A stretch of DNA of 64,000 bases, from positions 18,912,933-18,976,932 of the forward strand of contig NC_090174.1 in assembly GCF_024679245.1 (NCBI RefSeq), given 5' to 3'. Positions 10,420 through 21,238 of the stretch are shown piece by piece. Positions within the stretch are counted from its first letter, which is position 1; the number at the start of each line of letters is the position of its first letter. This DNA comes from Pseudorasbora parva (Eukaryota; Chordata; Actinopteri; Cypriniformes; Gobionidae). The translations under genes were made by a program, and so were the position numbers. The notes beneath the pieces were generated by a model. The model was given only the letters and a program-made list of their open reading frames with translations, was not told the DNA's origin and did not search any database.

Positions 10420-11990
10420 TTATTTATTTATTTTTAAAACAGGAAAAGATTAAGGACAATCAGGCCTGGCTCAGTATACAACTGATTTTCAGCAGGTTCC
10501 TGCTCTGCAGAACATAAAAACCACATTCACAACAAAGCTCACACACTTGACATCTTAAGACAACAACAGACACACATAACCAAGATATGGGCGACAGGGG
10601 GGCTATAGAACCATCTCAATGATCACAAATATACCTGTCCATTAAATATTGAGCAAATGTTTTTTTTAAATAGTCTTCTTGATGTGATAGTCCTGATGTG
10701 CTGTGGGATCTCATTCCAGTTTTTAGAGAGCACAAGAAAAAAAGATCTCTGTCCATAACAATTTCTAAAAGCCGGTAAAGGCAATAATCCATTTGTAAAA
10801 GATCTCGTAGTGCGTTCAGACCTTGAGCTAAGTTTCGGAACCAATTCGGTTAAAGGAGTTACAGTGTGTCCATTAGAGATTTGATGAAACAGGTTTATCC
10901 CGTGGCTTATTTTATAATTCTGAAATGTCAGAGCATTACACAAAGATAGTGCAGTACAGTGGTGAGTCCAGCCTGGTAGCCTGACATGGATCTTATGAGC
11001 TCTATTATAAAGGCTTATTACTGGCTCAATAATCTCATTTGTTGTTAGTGACCAAACAGGTAAACAATACGACAAAGTGGACAGAATGATGGCATGAAGA
11101 TAAGTTTTTGAAACAGAAAGCAGCAAATATGGTCTAATTTTACTATAAACATATAACTTTTGATTTAACTTTCTGGTTAGGGTTTGAACATGTTCTCGAT
11201 AAGTAAGATGAGAGTCAAGATAAACTCCCAAATACTTATATACTGATACAATTAAAAGCGTTTGATTAGAAAAAGTGATAGGATTAGATATGGATAATTG
11301 TCTCCTGGATGAATAAAAATACATGCATTGTGTTTTCTTGACATTAAGTGTTAAATGATTTTCATGCAGCCAGTTCTGTAAATGCTGCAGATCCGTGTTA
11401 AGTTTGTAATTGATTGAATCAATATTTGAACCAGAAAGAAAAATAACAGGGTCATCAGCATATAGCAAAGAACTAGAGAAATTCAAAACACAGGGAAGAT
11501 CATTAATATACATAAGGAAAAGTGAAGGACCTAAAATACTGCCCTGTGGAACTCCCATAGAACACACTCGAGGCTGTGATGTTACTGTGCCGATTTTTAC
11601 AGTCTGAGATCTATCACTTAAATAAGATGTAAACATATCTATTACAGAAGATGACAAATGAAAAGAATGAAGTTTGTTTAACAGAATTTGATGATTGACT
11701 GTATCAAAAGCTTTCTGAAAATCTATGTATATAACTCCAGTAATCTGACCCTTGTTTAAAGACGTACGTATTTGCTCAGTGAGAAGCAGCAAAGCCGACA
11801 TAGTTGACCGCAAGGGTCGAAAACCATGCTGGCAATCACTGAGCAGGTTATTATTTTCAAGGTGGTTAACTAGTTGATTATATAATATTTTTTCAAGCAA
11901 CTTGGAAATGGTTGGCAGAATTGCAATAGGACGGTTAATTTTACTTAACCAAGCCTTTGTAGCAAAGGCTTCCACAGACGGCGCCCGGTT
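10420..11990 (-). mobile_element. 5'-truncated LINE of the Jockey/CR1/L2 group
   Basis: The element runs right to left: reverse-transcriptase ORF (10623-11975), a short 3' untranslated part, and a tail ending near 10420 in TAAATAAATAAATA-type repeats on the minus strand. The endonuclease and any ORF1 are missing, since sequence upstream of 11990 shows no matching frame. This is the usual outcome of incomplete reverse transcription. The exact clade (CR1, L2, Crack/Daphne or Nimb-like) cannot be fixed by eye. Confidence 0.75.
10623..11975 (-). pseudogene. LINE reverse transcriptase, open but 5'-truncated (about 450 codons)
   Basis: The protein starts inside the finger region of the RT (INRPIAILPTISKLLEKILY). 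It continues through HGFRPLRSTMSALL, the first catalytic aspartate block YIDFQKAFDTVNH, GVPQGSILGP, and YADD at about residue 172, followed by the thumb and C-terminal region. It ends near 10623 with GQVYL. The catalytic box reads YADD-P-V-I-F where fish LINEs usually have T or I after the DD. The frame has no stop over 450 codons although the endonuclease is lost, so the copy is fairly young. The true start is not present; the first codons at about 11950-11975 are probably not native. In life this enzyme copies its own RNA into DNA at the nicked target. Confidence 0.8.
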
Positions 11991-13882
11991 AAAGCTCGCT
12001 CGGCGCCCTTACGTTACTTCGTATCAGCATAACGCCTAGCTTTCCTCCTTGACTTTTCCGCACGCTGCTTCCAAAACTTCCCCACCATGTCTCTACAATA
12101 ATGATGGAAGACGAGCCTGAAAGAAGTGACTGTCTCATGCATGCATATTAACTACATTATCTTGTATGCATACTACAGTGCAGTGGTTGGACTGAATGAG
12201 CTTTATGTCATGAATATATATCAAGAATCGCTCTGAGCGGTCGACGTCAGCATGTGGTTGTATTTAAGTAAAAAATCCATTGTTAGTCACTTTAATTACT
12301 GTTAGTATACCAGTCACAAAACCACACAACATTTTACAGTCATGTTAAATTCATCTGCTAACACACCCAATGTCTAGGTCTGACATAAACAAATAATCTG
12401 ACTCCATGTCAACTTTTAAGCAACCCCAGTAACCACACAGATGGTTAAGTACCTCTTATAACAGCCAACTGCCTATTTACAATGCTGAAATCCACAACTA
12501 TTAGTTTAAGCCTCTCATTGCATTCTGGGATTATTCTGATTATTTTACCCTCCAGACTGCTTTTTATTTATGTCTATGTTTATCTTCGGCATATACTATT
12601 TTGTCTTTGTTATCCTATTTAACAGCCAGTGCAGGTCACCTGAGAGTAGCCGGTCATTATCCAACACATTAATAGTGTTTGAAATATCAATGCAAACTAA
12701 GTGGCCATGTCTGTTTTTCTAGTATTAAGCAATAGATGATACAAGGGGGAGAAGGAAAGAAAGCGTGAGCACCCCTTTCATTGCTTTGTTTCCCAGTTTA
12801 TGCTAGGATGGAAGGTAAGCATGTTAGCGCCTGGGTCTCATTTCCCTAAGGGTTTAGGCCTCATACAGGCTAGTAGTAGTAGCAGTGAGAGAACCAGCAG
12901 AAATATTATGTGCTTACACGCACGTGGCCAATTACACATGATTTGCTTCTAGGAACACAAACACTGACTGATACAGTCCAAGTGGCACAATGCCAATTTG
13001 GTATTTTATTCAGTTATTTATAGATAACATCTGAAATGTAATGTGGCCCTGATTATATAAAATTATATGACTAAAATCTTTTTAACTTTTTTTTATTTGT
13101 TTGGTCACCAGCATAAGGTATGTTTTGTATGCTGGGTTTTTTCAGGGAATTTTAAAAGGTTATTGAATAAAAATACAAAGAGAGGCTTAAAAGGCTCTTC
13201 GTGAATACTAAAACAATATCCTTGTGAATACTGACACTCAAAGATGCCCTCTATTTATAGATGATTTTAATAACATTCCCATTTGTGAGGACAATTTGGG
13301 AACCAAAATTTTCCAATAAAGTGTTTCTACACGCATGAGATATTTCTGGGGATTGCACAATCAACAAAATTGTTTACTCTTTTAAGACGCTCTAACTCTT
13401 AAAATGAGTTATATATAAATATACTATGTTCTGTAACTTTAAACAAGCTTTATAACAATATAATTTATATGATCTAAAATTATTTTGGATGTTAATATGT
13501 TTAAATACACTACCATTAATGTATTTTTGTTGTTGTAAGAAATCTGTTCTACTCACTAAGGCTAGTTAGTTGATAAAAAATACATTTATATATAAAAATA
13601 GTAATAATGTAAAATGTTACATTACAATTTAAAATATCTATATTTTATTGTAATGTATTTTAAAATTAATTTTTTCCTGTGATGGCAAAGCTGATTTATT
13701 TAGCAGCCATAATTGCAGTCTGCAGTGTCAGTAATCCTTCAGAAATCATTCTAATTTGCTGATTTGGTGCTCAGGAAACATAACTGAAAAATAATAACTT
13801 ATTGTGTAAACAAAATGAAATGATCAAATGAAGAGAATCACTACATTATCATTTAAATTAGTATTATTTTTTATTTATTTAT

Positions 13883-13884
<2 letters not shown>
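11991..13884. other. non-coding stretch
   Basis: A GC-rich segment at 11980-12060 (GCGCCCGG and CGGCGCCC) sits right at the 5' truncation point of the LINE. The rest is AT-rich with no recognised gene or transposon end. The missing CH-domain exons of specc1 were looked for here on the minus strand and not found. Confidence 0.45.
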
Positions 13885-13970
<86 letters not shown>

Positions 13971-13978
13971 CATTTTTT

Positions 13979-14057
<79 letters not shown>

Positions 14058-14078
14058 CAATTTTTTGTATATATATAA
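13885..14078. repeat. compound (AT)n microsatellite in three blocks
   Basis: (AT)n at 13885-13969, (TA)n at 13981-14055 and a short (TA)n at 14068-14078. Each block is separated by almost the same spacer (GCATTTTTTTG, then GCAATTTTTTG). The repeated spacer shows that the blocks arose by duplication. Confidence 0.95.
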
Positions 14079-14513
14079 GCAACACCAATGTGACCACAGT
14101 CTACTCAGCACAAGGGTCACAGCACAGTGGGGTGGAGCAATATACATTTCTGACTTATGTTACTGTGCACATAAGGAGTATATTAAGATGGCCAACAGTA
14201 TCTTGTATATAGTAGATGGAAACTTACCTTAATCCTATGACAATTCTTCTGATATTCCATCAATACTCAAAGTAAAGTAAAGTCAAACACTTAAAAGTGT
14301 TTAAACTTTCAGACATCGCATTATTTTCTAGTTATTTATGCAGTTCCGTTCAGTGACACCATAAATTACTCACTTCACTTTTAAACACGTAAATCTTTTC
14401 ACTCTACATTCCTTTGGCAATGTTGTATTTAAACAACCATGCCAATAAAACTTCACTGAAAGACGAGAGAGAGGGACAGGGTGAGAGAGGGGGTCAGGGC
14501 CTGTGCTCCTTAC

Positions 14514-14616
14514 CGGATAGCCCTCTGTTTTCTTCTGGCACCACTTCAGTAGAGCGTTCCTCTTAGATCCACCATACTCCCGCGCCAGAGCAGACAGAGG
14601 GTCTGTTCTTTCCACA
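14514..14616 (-). CDS. specc1: specc1 exon: start of the calponin-homology domain
   Basis: Encodes [20 protein letters not shown] followed by [14 protein letters not shown], the highly conserved entry into the C-terminal CH domain of cytospins. The acceptor is ...GATGCTAG before T at 14616; that T completes a codon begun in the previous exon (phase 2). The donor is CCG followed by GTAAGG at 14513-14512, ending in phase 0. In cytospins the next exon continues with a NIDITNFSSSW-type sequence; no such exon was found to the left, so the end of the CH domain probably lies beyond base 1. CH domains of this family bind actin, and cytospins link actin to microtubules. The variant SALAREYGG is shared with SPECC1L, so this exon alone would not separate the paralogues; the other exons do. 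Confidence 0.9.
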
Positions 14617-15056
14617 CTAGCATCAGGGGACACACACATAGACACGTACGGTCACTAACACTGTATCTGTACATGTTGGTGAGCAGTTAAATGTTTAACC
14701 ACTGCTAAAATCCTCACACACATTAGAGAGTACATCCGCACATCAATGGTGTTGCTCTGTGAAAGACACAGCATGAAAGATAATCAGATTGCCTTGTTTT
14801 GTGTTGATGACTCGGTGGTCATTGCACTGGAAGTCAAAACACTGTATGCGTCATTGTTTTATCACCTTTCACACTGACCTCTGTAAGAGTTTGAAACAAA
14901 TACAAGACTTTATATATTTATATTGCAAAATATCATATATAATATATTATCAAGGGATTAAACTACTGTTTACTGTATAATGAGATTACTGTATTTGATT
15001 ACTGAATATTAATACTTTTATTCAGCAAGGACATATTAAACAAGGACACAAGTCAG
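14617..15056. other. specc1 intron sequence
   Basis: No repeat family or second exon recognised. Between this exon and the exon at 24223-24407 at least one more exon of length 1 mod 3 is required by codon phase, and it could not be located. Confidence 0.5.
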
Positions 15057-15270
15057 TTTAGTCAGTTTAGTCAGTTTAAATCTAGACTAAAAACACATCT
15101 CTTTACTATGGCATACACATAAAACATTTTTAACTTAATTATTGAAATCAATTGACTGATTGTTAGACTGCATTAACTAGGTCAGCCGGAACCAGTATCA
15201 ATTATATTACTGATCTGTCCTAGCTTTACGTGGTCATACTCAATTCGAGTCAGAATATGAGTCTGAGACT
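15057..15270 (+). mobile_element. 3' end of an L2-type LINE
   Basis: Reads QFKSRLKTHLFTMAYT then stop at about 15072-15122, the usual C-terminus of the fish L2 reverse-transcriptase protein. An untranslated tail follows. The phrase GTCAGTTTA is repeated three times just upstream. Only the last part of the element is present. Confidence 0.65.
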
Positions 15271-15689
15271 GCTCCATTGGGCTGTAATTATAGGGCATGT
15301 TTCAATCGAACCAGGAAAGACATCAATTGGATAGACCTACAATCAATCAGAGCAACGAAACGACGCATAACGTTAGTTGTCAAATGTCAACCGAACTCAA
15401 CTGCACATTGCACTATGTTGCCAAGTCCATGTTTTTTTCCACAGGTTGTTTTCCATGTCTGCGGATTTTGGGCTAGTAGTTGCCAGGTTTTGTTGTAAAA
15501 ACTTGGCAACTTTGTCTGCGCACACGCTGAAATAAACGTTCTTTGCCGGTGTTGTAAAAACAAAAAGAATTTAAGGATACACAGTAACTTACCAACATGA
15601 TCATCATTTCAGAGGAAATAGTGAAGGTGAATTCATACAAACAAGCTCTCTGTTTAGGATTTGAACAAATATAATCCAAGCGCCTTTGT

Positions 15690-15900
15690 TGATGTGCACG
15701 ATTACCTTACTGTTTATCATCTGTCCGTCGTCTAAAGCCCGCCTGACAATTTCATTGGTCCGAACAGTTTCTGTTCGGGCATAATTACTTCTCTACGGAC
15801 CTCTACGGACCTCTACGGAAGTCCAGACCGAACTGCCAGAGCTCAAATGTTCTGGGTGGGGCTGTGTTTGGCTGACATCCAGGCTAGATCTGCCCACTAG
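15690..15900. repeat. interspersed-repeat fragment with a triplicated 10-mer
   Basis: The unit CTCTACGGAC occurs three times in a row at about 15791-15819. GTCCGAACAGTTTCTGTTCGG just before it forms a small hairpin. It resembles the edge of a DNA transposon, but no matching second end was recognised. Confidence 0.4.
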
Positions 15901-16815
15901 AGGATGGATACCCAACCCGAGCCCGACGGGTTCCGACGGGTTCCGACGGGCCGGGCCGGGTTCGGACTGGTATTTAGAAATGATGTTCTGGTTCGGGCTC
16001 GATCATGTCAGTGCGATAAGGCATTGAACCTTTAAAATTTAAAACAGTTTATTATGTAAGTAGTCAATGGGTCTGTTTAACATGATGCAATGGTTTGTTT
16101 TTGCGATTCAAATAAATTTAAAAGATTACCCTAACATTGGTCTTCCTGTGTGCGGAAATTTGTTTATGTCGCTGTGACAACAACGTGTAACACGTGTTCA
16201 TATTGCTGCAGCATCCTTGTCATTCCAGCCAGCAGCAGCAGTGAGCTCACTTCAGCAGTGATTTCAGCACTGCTGGCAGGACATTCGAGCAGAGGACAGC
16301 CTTGAAGCCATCCACAGTTGATACAATCCTTTTTTTGCATAAAACCTTGTTAGCCTATACTTTGATGGGTAGTTAATGTAGATCCCATATTGCAGTTTAG
16401 TAGCCATAGTTTTCGAGAAAAATGGTAAGAGTGACTTTCATTTCAATAAGTATTTCAATTGTGTTACGTTAAATGTTTTGTTCTGTTAGCTTGGGACATT
16501 TTTGGTAGACCTTTGTTCATTTAATTTCACTGATTAAACCCTGTGTAACGCATGCTTCGTTGCCCCGTGTGCGCGCTGAGGCATTCACCTGTAAACATTT
16601 CAGAATGCCTTCCTACAGTTGCTTAATAAAAGCGGGCTTTCCACACAAACAAATGTACATGTGTCATTAATATATGAGAAGAAAAAAAAAGATTTAACTG
16701 TCGGGCTCTGACATAAATATCTTAATGCCTGTTGGGCTCGGGTCGTGTTCGGTCACTGCTCTGTCGGACGCGAGCCAGGCTCGGACAGAAAAATGCGGCC
16801 CGATCCGTACTCTAC
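15900..16815. mobile_element. non-autonomous element with GC-rich hAT-like ends
   Basis: The left end carries CCCAACCCGAGCCCGACGGG and the right end CGGCCCGATCCGTACTCT. Both are C/G-rich phrases of the kind found at hAT ends in fish, in rough inverted arrangement, around an AT-rich non-coding middle. GACGGGTTCC repeats three times at the left end. No transposase frame. Exact ends and target duplication are not resolved. Confidence 0.45.
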
Positions 16816-16904
16816 TGCCCAGCCACATTGTCACTATATGATAAAATTACCATTTTCTCAAAAAACGACTGTACAGCCAAAATCAAATTTTGTAGCAATA
16901 TTTT

Positions 16905-17880
16905 TTTTTACATTCAAAAACAAAACATAATGAATAAGTAATAGGCTATTTTCTACAGTAGTTTTGAGGCTCTCTCCTGAACGCTCGGTTTTGATTAGTG
17001 TGCCGCACCGTAGACTTGGAAGTAAACACCAAGGCTGGGATTGGATATGATTTGCATATTTAATGAGCTTCAGCTCCCCTGTCAGTTCAGTTCATGAGGG
17101 ATTGTTTTGAAAGCAGCAACTGGAAAGATTCTCTCACAAGGCTCGCAAAACGTCTTTATTAAACAAACATAATGATTTATCTCTCGTCCGCCCAAGATTA
17201 ATTGGAATATTATTTTATTATTACTTGGCCCATCCAATATGGATATAAGTGCAAACTGCACACACACACACGGAATATCAAGTCAAGAGAGTGAACAACG
17301 CAGATCAAGAAAGGAATGTTATTTCACTATTTATGTTAGTGAAATTACGTTTTGGTAACCAGTCTGGAAAACACATAGCCCAGGCTTTGGCTTTTTTCCA
17401 AATCGCAATGAACCAACAAATAAAGGATTATCCAGCCTGTGACAGCGTGCTTAAGGTATGTTCATGTCAGGCAAGTACACATAATTAAAACGATCTAACA
17501 ATGCAATACTATCACATATAAGAAGTAAGAAGTTAGTCACTTAAGTGTGTTGCACAATTCCTGTTGGATCCAATATAAAAGGAACAGCATTGTGTTTTAA
17601 TCTCAATATGTCTGAAAATCCAGTCTCGACCTAACTTGTTTACAAACGCTTCTGCTGTGAAATGAAGTGAACACATGTACAATGTCTTCCCCACGTGAGC
17701 TGAAACTTTATTAAAAATAAAGTTCAACCACACAGTCTTAATATTAGGATCCGAAGGAAGTTATGCAGCAACTGTGTTCTTCCACAAACAGGTATAGCAC
17801 CATATCTTGCTATCTTCGGCAAGTTTATTGCTGCTGGCTAGTGAGATTCAAACTGCTCTACGAGTCGGTGGGCGGGGCTA
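16905..17880 (+). repeat. interspersed repeat, copy 1 of 3 (unclassified)
   Basis: Shares a long series of phrases with 19555-20300 in the same direction (GACTTGGAAGTAAAC, GATTGTTTTGAAAG, GATTTATCTCTC, TTACTTGGCCC, TGGTGGGCGGGGCTA-like end). It also matches 58985-59375 in the opposite direction (TTTTGAGGCTC, AATAGGCTATTTTCTAC, GCGTTCAGGAGG in reverse). No coding sequence recognised. Probably a non-autonomous DNA transposon. Confidence 0.7.
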
Positions 17881-17910
17881 GTGAATTAGGCGTGCTTATT
17901 ATTTACCACA

Positions 17911-18545
17911 TCATAACGTCAAGGTGAGGTATATGTACACTTCGCCCCTGAAAGCGAACCTCCTGTGACATGGAAGGATGGATATGTGGAAGTATGTGTC
18001 CTTTAGATCTATAGTGACAAACTCAGAAGCCCAGCCGCAAGCTAGGAATTCTTCCCAGCAGCCTTCCTTTCCTGAAGGACAATCCTCAGATCGACTTTCG
18101 GCACTGAAGACTTCTGGTGAGAGTGCTGCCTCTGTTGCCAAGCTCCCTGAGGAAGGGCTTTAGAAGCGACACTCTATTTTTGTATCTGCCGGTGCGAGGA
18201 GCGGGTGGACGACTGAGGCTGCCCACTGGAGGCAGCCTTTCCCAATCTAGAGCAGTGAGGGAAAAACTGCTTAAAAGCTGCTGACTGCTTTTTCGCCTCC
18301 TGAAATTTGTCAACAGCGGTATTTACAGTGTCGCCGAACAGACCAAAGGGCGATATCAAGGCATCCAGGAGGAAGGATTTCTCCTTCATCCCCCCAAAAA
18401 TTAGCTATAAATGTCTCTCCAGTTACCATAAAAGCCATGGAGCAGCCGATGGCACAGACGGCCGTCTCCTTGGTAATGCGGATAAGTCAGATGAAGACAG
18501 AGTTTTGCTGAAAAGTCCATCTGCAAGTTTTATCTTTTGATAGAG
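17911..18545 (-). mobile_element. DIRS-like element fragment: gag end joined to RT start
   Basis: On the minus strand, 18470-18389 reads a TKETAVCAIG...ERH-LWL-type gag phrase, 18389-18175 reads SFLLDALISPFGLFGDTV and VDKFQEAKKQSAAF (gag), and 18060-17950 reads FVTIDLKDTYFHISILPCHR then FAFRGEVY, the first catalytic block of the DIRS reverse transcriptase (V-T-I-D-L-K-D-x-Y-F-H). The protein between gag and RT is missing, so there is an internal deletion, and frames shift between the pieces. No terminal repeats were found beside it. It is oriented opposite to the DIRS element at 21239-22523. Confidence 0.7.
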
Positions 18546-19554
18546 AACTATCAAAACCTTTTTTTTTCGTTTGTATCAGTATGATTCTGTTCAAAGTGTA
18601 AATCACCAAAAAGGCTTGTGCAACTTGAGACATTGTTTCAAAGCAGGGCAGCAAAACAAAAACAGGGAGAAACAGCTGAGGAATGCAAATGTATCACAAA
18701 TGAGAAATACAGGTTAGGATATTCTGGTGTCAGTTATCTTATTAGACATTAGCAATTATTAGTCATATTTTTAGTAGTGAAAGGTAAATGTGTCTTTTTC
18801 TTTTAAAAGACTGAGTCATTTGTTGTTTTAGTGCCTGTAGTTAGGAGAATGTACACTGCATCTGTGGTTTTGTGTTTGTGAAGCTTACTTGAGTTTGCTG
18901 TTGGCTCTGTTGTAAGTAAATGATGAAGTATGGGCATTGAAGAGAGCTGGAGTTTTAATTACTGACTCAAGGGATGGACTTTTCCTCATAAGAGACGAGG
19001 GCTTCAGTTCATCACATGAGCCTGAAAGAGACAGTATCACAGACACACAGGAAAACTTTTATATTGTGTCCTATTATTGCCACAGTTCTGGAGAATATCC
19101 TATTCAAGCACATATTAAAATCCACAAAGATTGTATTATTATAAGTAATGCTCTTATTACACAACATTTATTTACATTAGGACAACTCACACTACCAATG
19201 CTTCTGCATTAATAACACATCAAAATAATACATGTACACAACCGCTCAAAGGTTTAGGGTCAGTAAGGTTTTTTAGCTCTTATATATAGTAAGGAAGCAT
19301 TAAATTGAACAAAGGGGGATTTACATAGTAAAAAAGCCCAACACATTTCATTTAAATAAATGCTGTTCTTTTGAACTCTATTCATGAAGAATCCTGAAGA
19401 AGAAAAAAAAAATGGTTTGTACATAGAGGTACCATTATAGTAGTTTTGTACGAGCGTGAACGTACCACACAAAGTACCTCACGCAGAAAACACTTAACGT
19501 AACTTGAATGTGTCATGAACTTGCTTAAAAATATTTTTATACTGTTGTCTAAGG
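18546..19554. other. specc1 intron sequence with weak repeat traces
   Basis: At 19240-19400 the phrases TTTAAATAAATGCTGTTCTTTTGAACT and ATTCATGAAGAATCCTGAAGAA match an old repeat also seen near 30010-30180 in this window. No gene recognised. Confidence 0.5.
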
Positions 19555-20300
19555 TGAAGACTTGGAAGTAAACGCCAACGGCTAGGATTGGATAGCATTT
19601 GCTCACCTGTCAGTTCAGTTCACATAAGGGAGGGATTGTTTTGAAAGTGGCAACCGGAATAATTCTCTGACGGGGCTCAGTCTCAAAACATATTTATCAA
19701 ACAAACACAGATTTATCTCTCATCCACCCGCGATTGATAGATTTTTTTTATTACTTGGCCCGGCCACTCAGTGGATAAAAGCGTGAACCGCACACACACA
19801 AACACGTACGTACATGCTCTTTAAAGATCAAGACAAGAGACTGAACAACGGAGATCACACAATTAATGTTATTTCACTATTTAAGATTCACCGGCCTGCT
19901 GATGTGCTTACGTTTTGGTAGCCCGTCTGGAAAACATATAGCCCCGGGACGTTGTGCTTTGCAAGCCCTTGGCTTTGCAAGTTCTTATCCTGAATCACAA
20001 TGAACCAACAACTCCAGTCTGTGACAGCGTGCTAAGGTATCATGCCATGTACACATGATCAATACAATCTGCAACAATGCAATACTATCGCATATAAAAA
20101 AACATGTTTTACTCACATAAGTGTGTTGCACCATTCCTGTCGAATCCAATATAGAAGGCACAGCATCGGGTTTTAATCTCAATATGTATGCAAATCCAGT
20201 GACGACCTGTGCCTTGTTACAAATGATTATCTTGCTATCTTCAAAATGTTTATTGCTCATTTAGCTGCACAAGTTGGTGGGCGGGGCTACAGAAGTAGGC
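19555..20300 (+). repeat. interspersed repeat, copy 2 of 3 (unclassified)
   Basis: Direct repeat of copy 1, offset by about 2.6 kb and diverged by many substitutions and small indels. It shares GACTTGGAAGTAAACGCCAA, GGGAGGGATTGTTTTGAAAG, ATTTATCTCTCATCCACCCG and GTGTGTTGCACCATTCCTGT. Confidence 0.75.
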
Positions 20301-20499
20301 ATTCACATTTATCTGTAGAGGTGGTGTTTCCCCTTTCTAATGTCATTTATTTGAGAGCCTCTTTTGCTAGGCCTGGTGTCTATAAAAGCTTTTCTTTTAC
20401 TAACAAGGGCGTTTTCAGCTCTGAAGCTTACAGGATATTCTTATATTACCATGACCTTTTATATATCAAAGGTTCAAGGTAAAGTTGATTTATCAATTC

Positions 20500-20660
20500 A
20501 TCACCCCTTTAAAAATTCTTGCACAAAATAAATTCAAGCACTTTCAATGACCTGTATCTATGTAGGTTTATTTTCAAAAACTTTTCAGGGCCTTGAATTT
20601 TTTTTTTCAGATTCACAAACTTTCAAGGATTTCAAGGACCCCCGAACCCAGAAATAATAA
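20500..20660. repeat. probable short DNA-transposon remnant
   Basis: TTCAAGCACTTTCAATGACC at the left and CTTTCAAGGATTTCAAGGAC at the right are typical phrases of a short hAT-like repeat in cyprinids. No coding sequence. Confidence 0.4.
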
Positions 20661-20877
20661 CTTTTTAAAATGTATTAAATTACAAAACACTCCTTTTAAA
20701 TTCTAATAATACCAAAAAATAGTAGTTTTACTGTATTTTCGATCAAATAAATGCAGTCTTGGTGAGAGATTTTTCAAAAACGTTTAAAGATTTTACCAAA
20801 ACAATACTTGTGAATGGTATATATTTACAGTATCCTCTTAGTTTCGACCTGTACATTAAATTAGTGTTCAGTGGAAC

Positions 20878-20923
20878 AATCAAGTGTAATGAATATACAG
20901 TGATATATTCATTACACTTGATT
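20878..20923. repeat. perfect 20-bp inverted repeat with 6-nt loop
   Basis: AATCAAGTGTAATGAATATA, loop CAGTGA, then its exact reverse complement. It could be a hairpin in RNA or the collapsed ends of a small foldback element. No sign of a mature small RNA can be judged by eye. Confidence 0.8.
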
Positions 20924-20951
20924 ATTTTTTAAAGGAACCGATTGCACTGTG

Positions 20952-20956
<5 letters not shown>

Positions 20957-20989
<33 letters not shown>

Positions 20990-21017
20990 ATATATATTGA
21001 TATATATTGATATATTA
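20957..21017. repeat. (TA)n followed by GATATATATT repeats
   Basis: A (TA)n run, then three TTGATATATA units. Confidence 0.9.
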
Positions 21018-21238
21018 TAAAGTTTCTTTTTTTTAAATTGCCAATTGCGCAGTTAAATTTGTACATTTGCAATCGTCATTTGTAAGGTTTAAAATATAAA
21101 TATGAAGATAATTTTTAAAGCAAACATATTTTTTCTTCCATGTAAAAATGTCTGTTCTTTCATCTGTAATGTTGCTTTAGCAACAGGACTACTGTTCAAG
21201 CAGATAAACTTCACTAGTTTCATGGTAACATGTGTGAA

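Noticed and set aside
13828..14232. Open frame of repeating Ile-Tyr
   Set aside because: Product of the (AT)n repeat.
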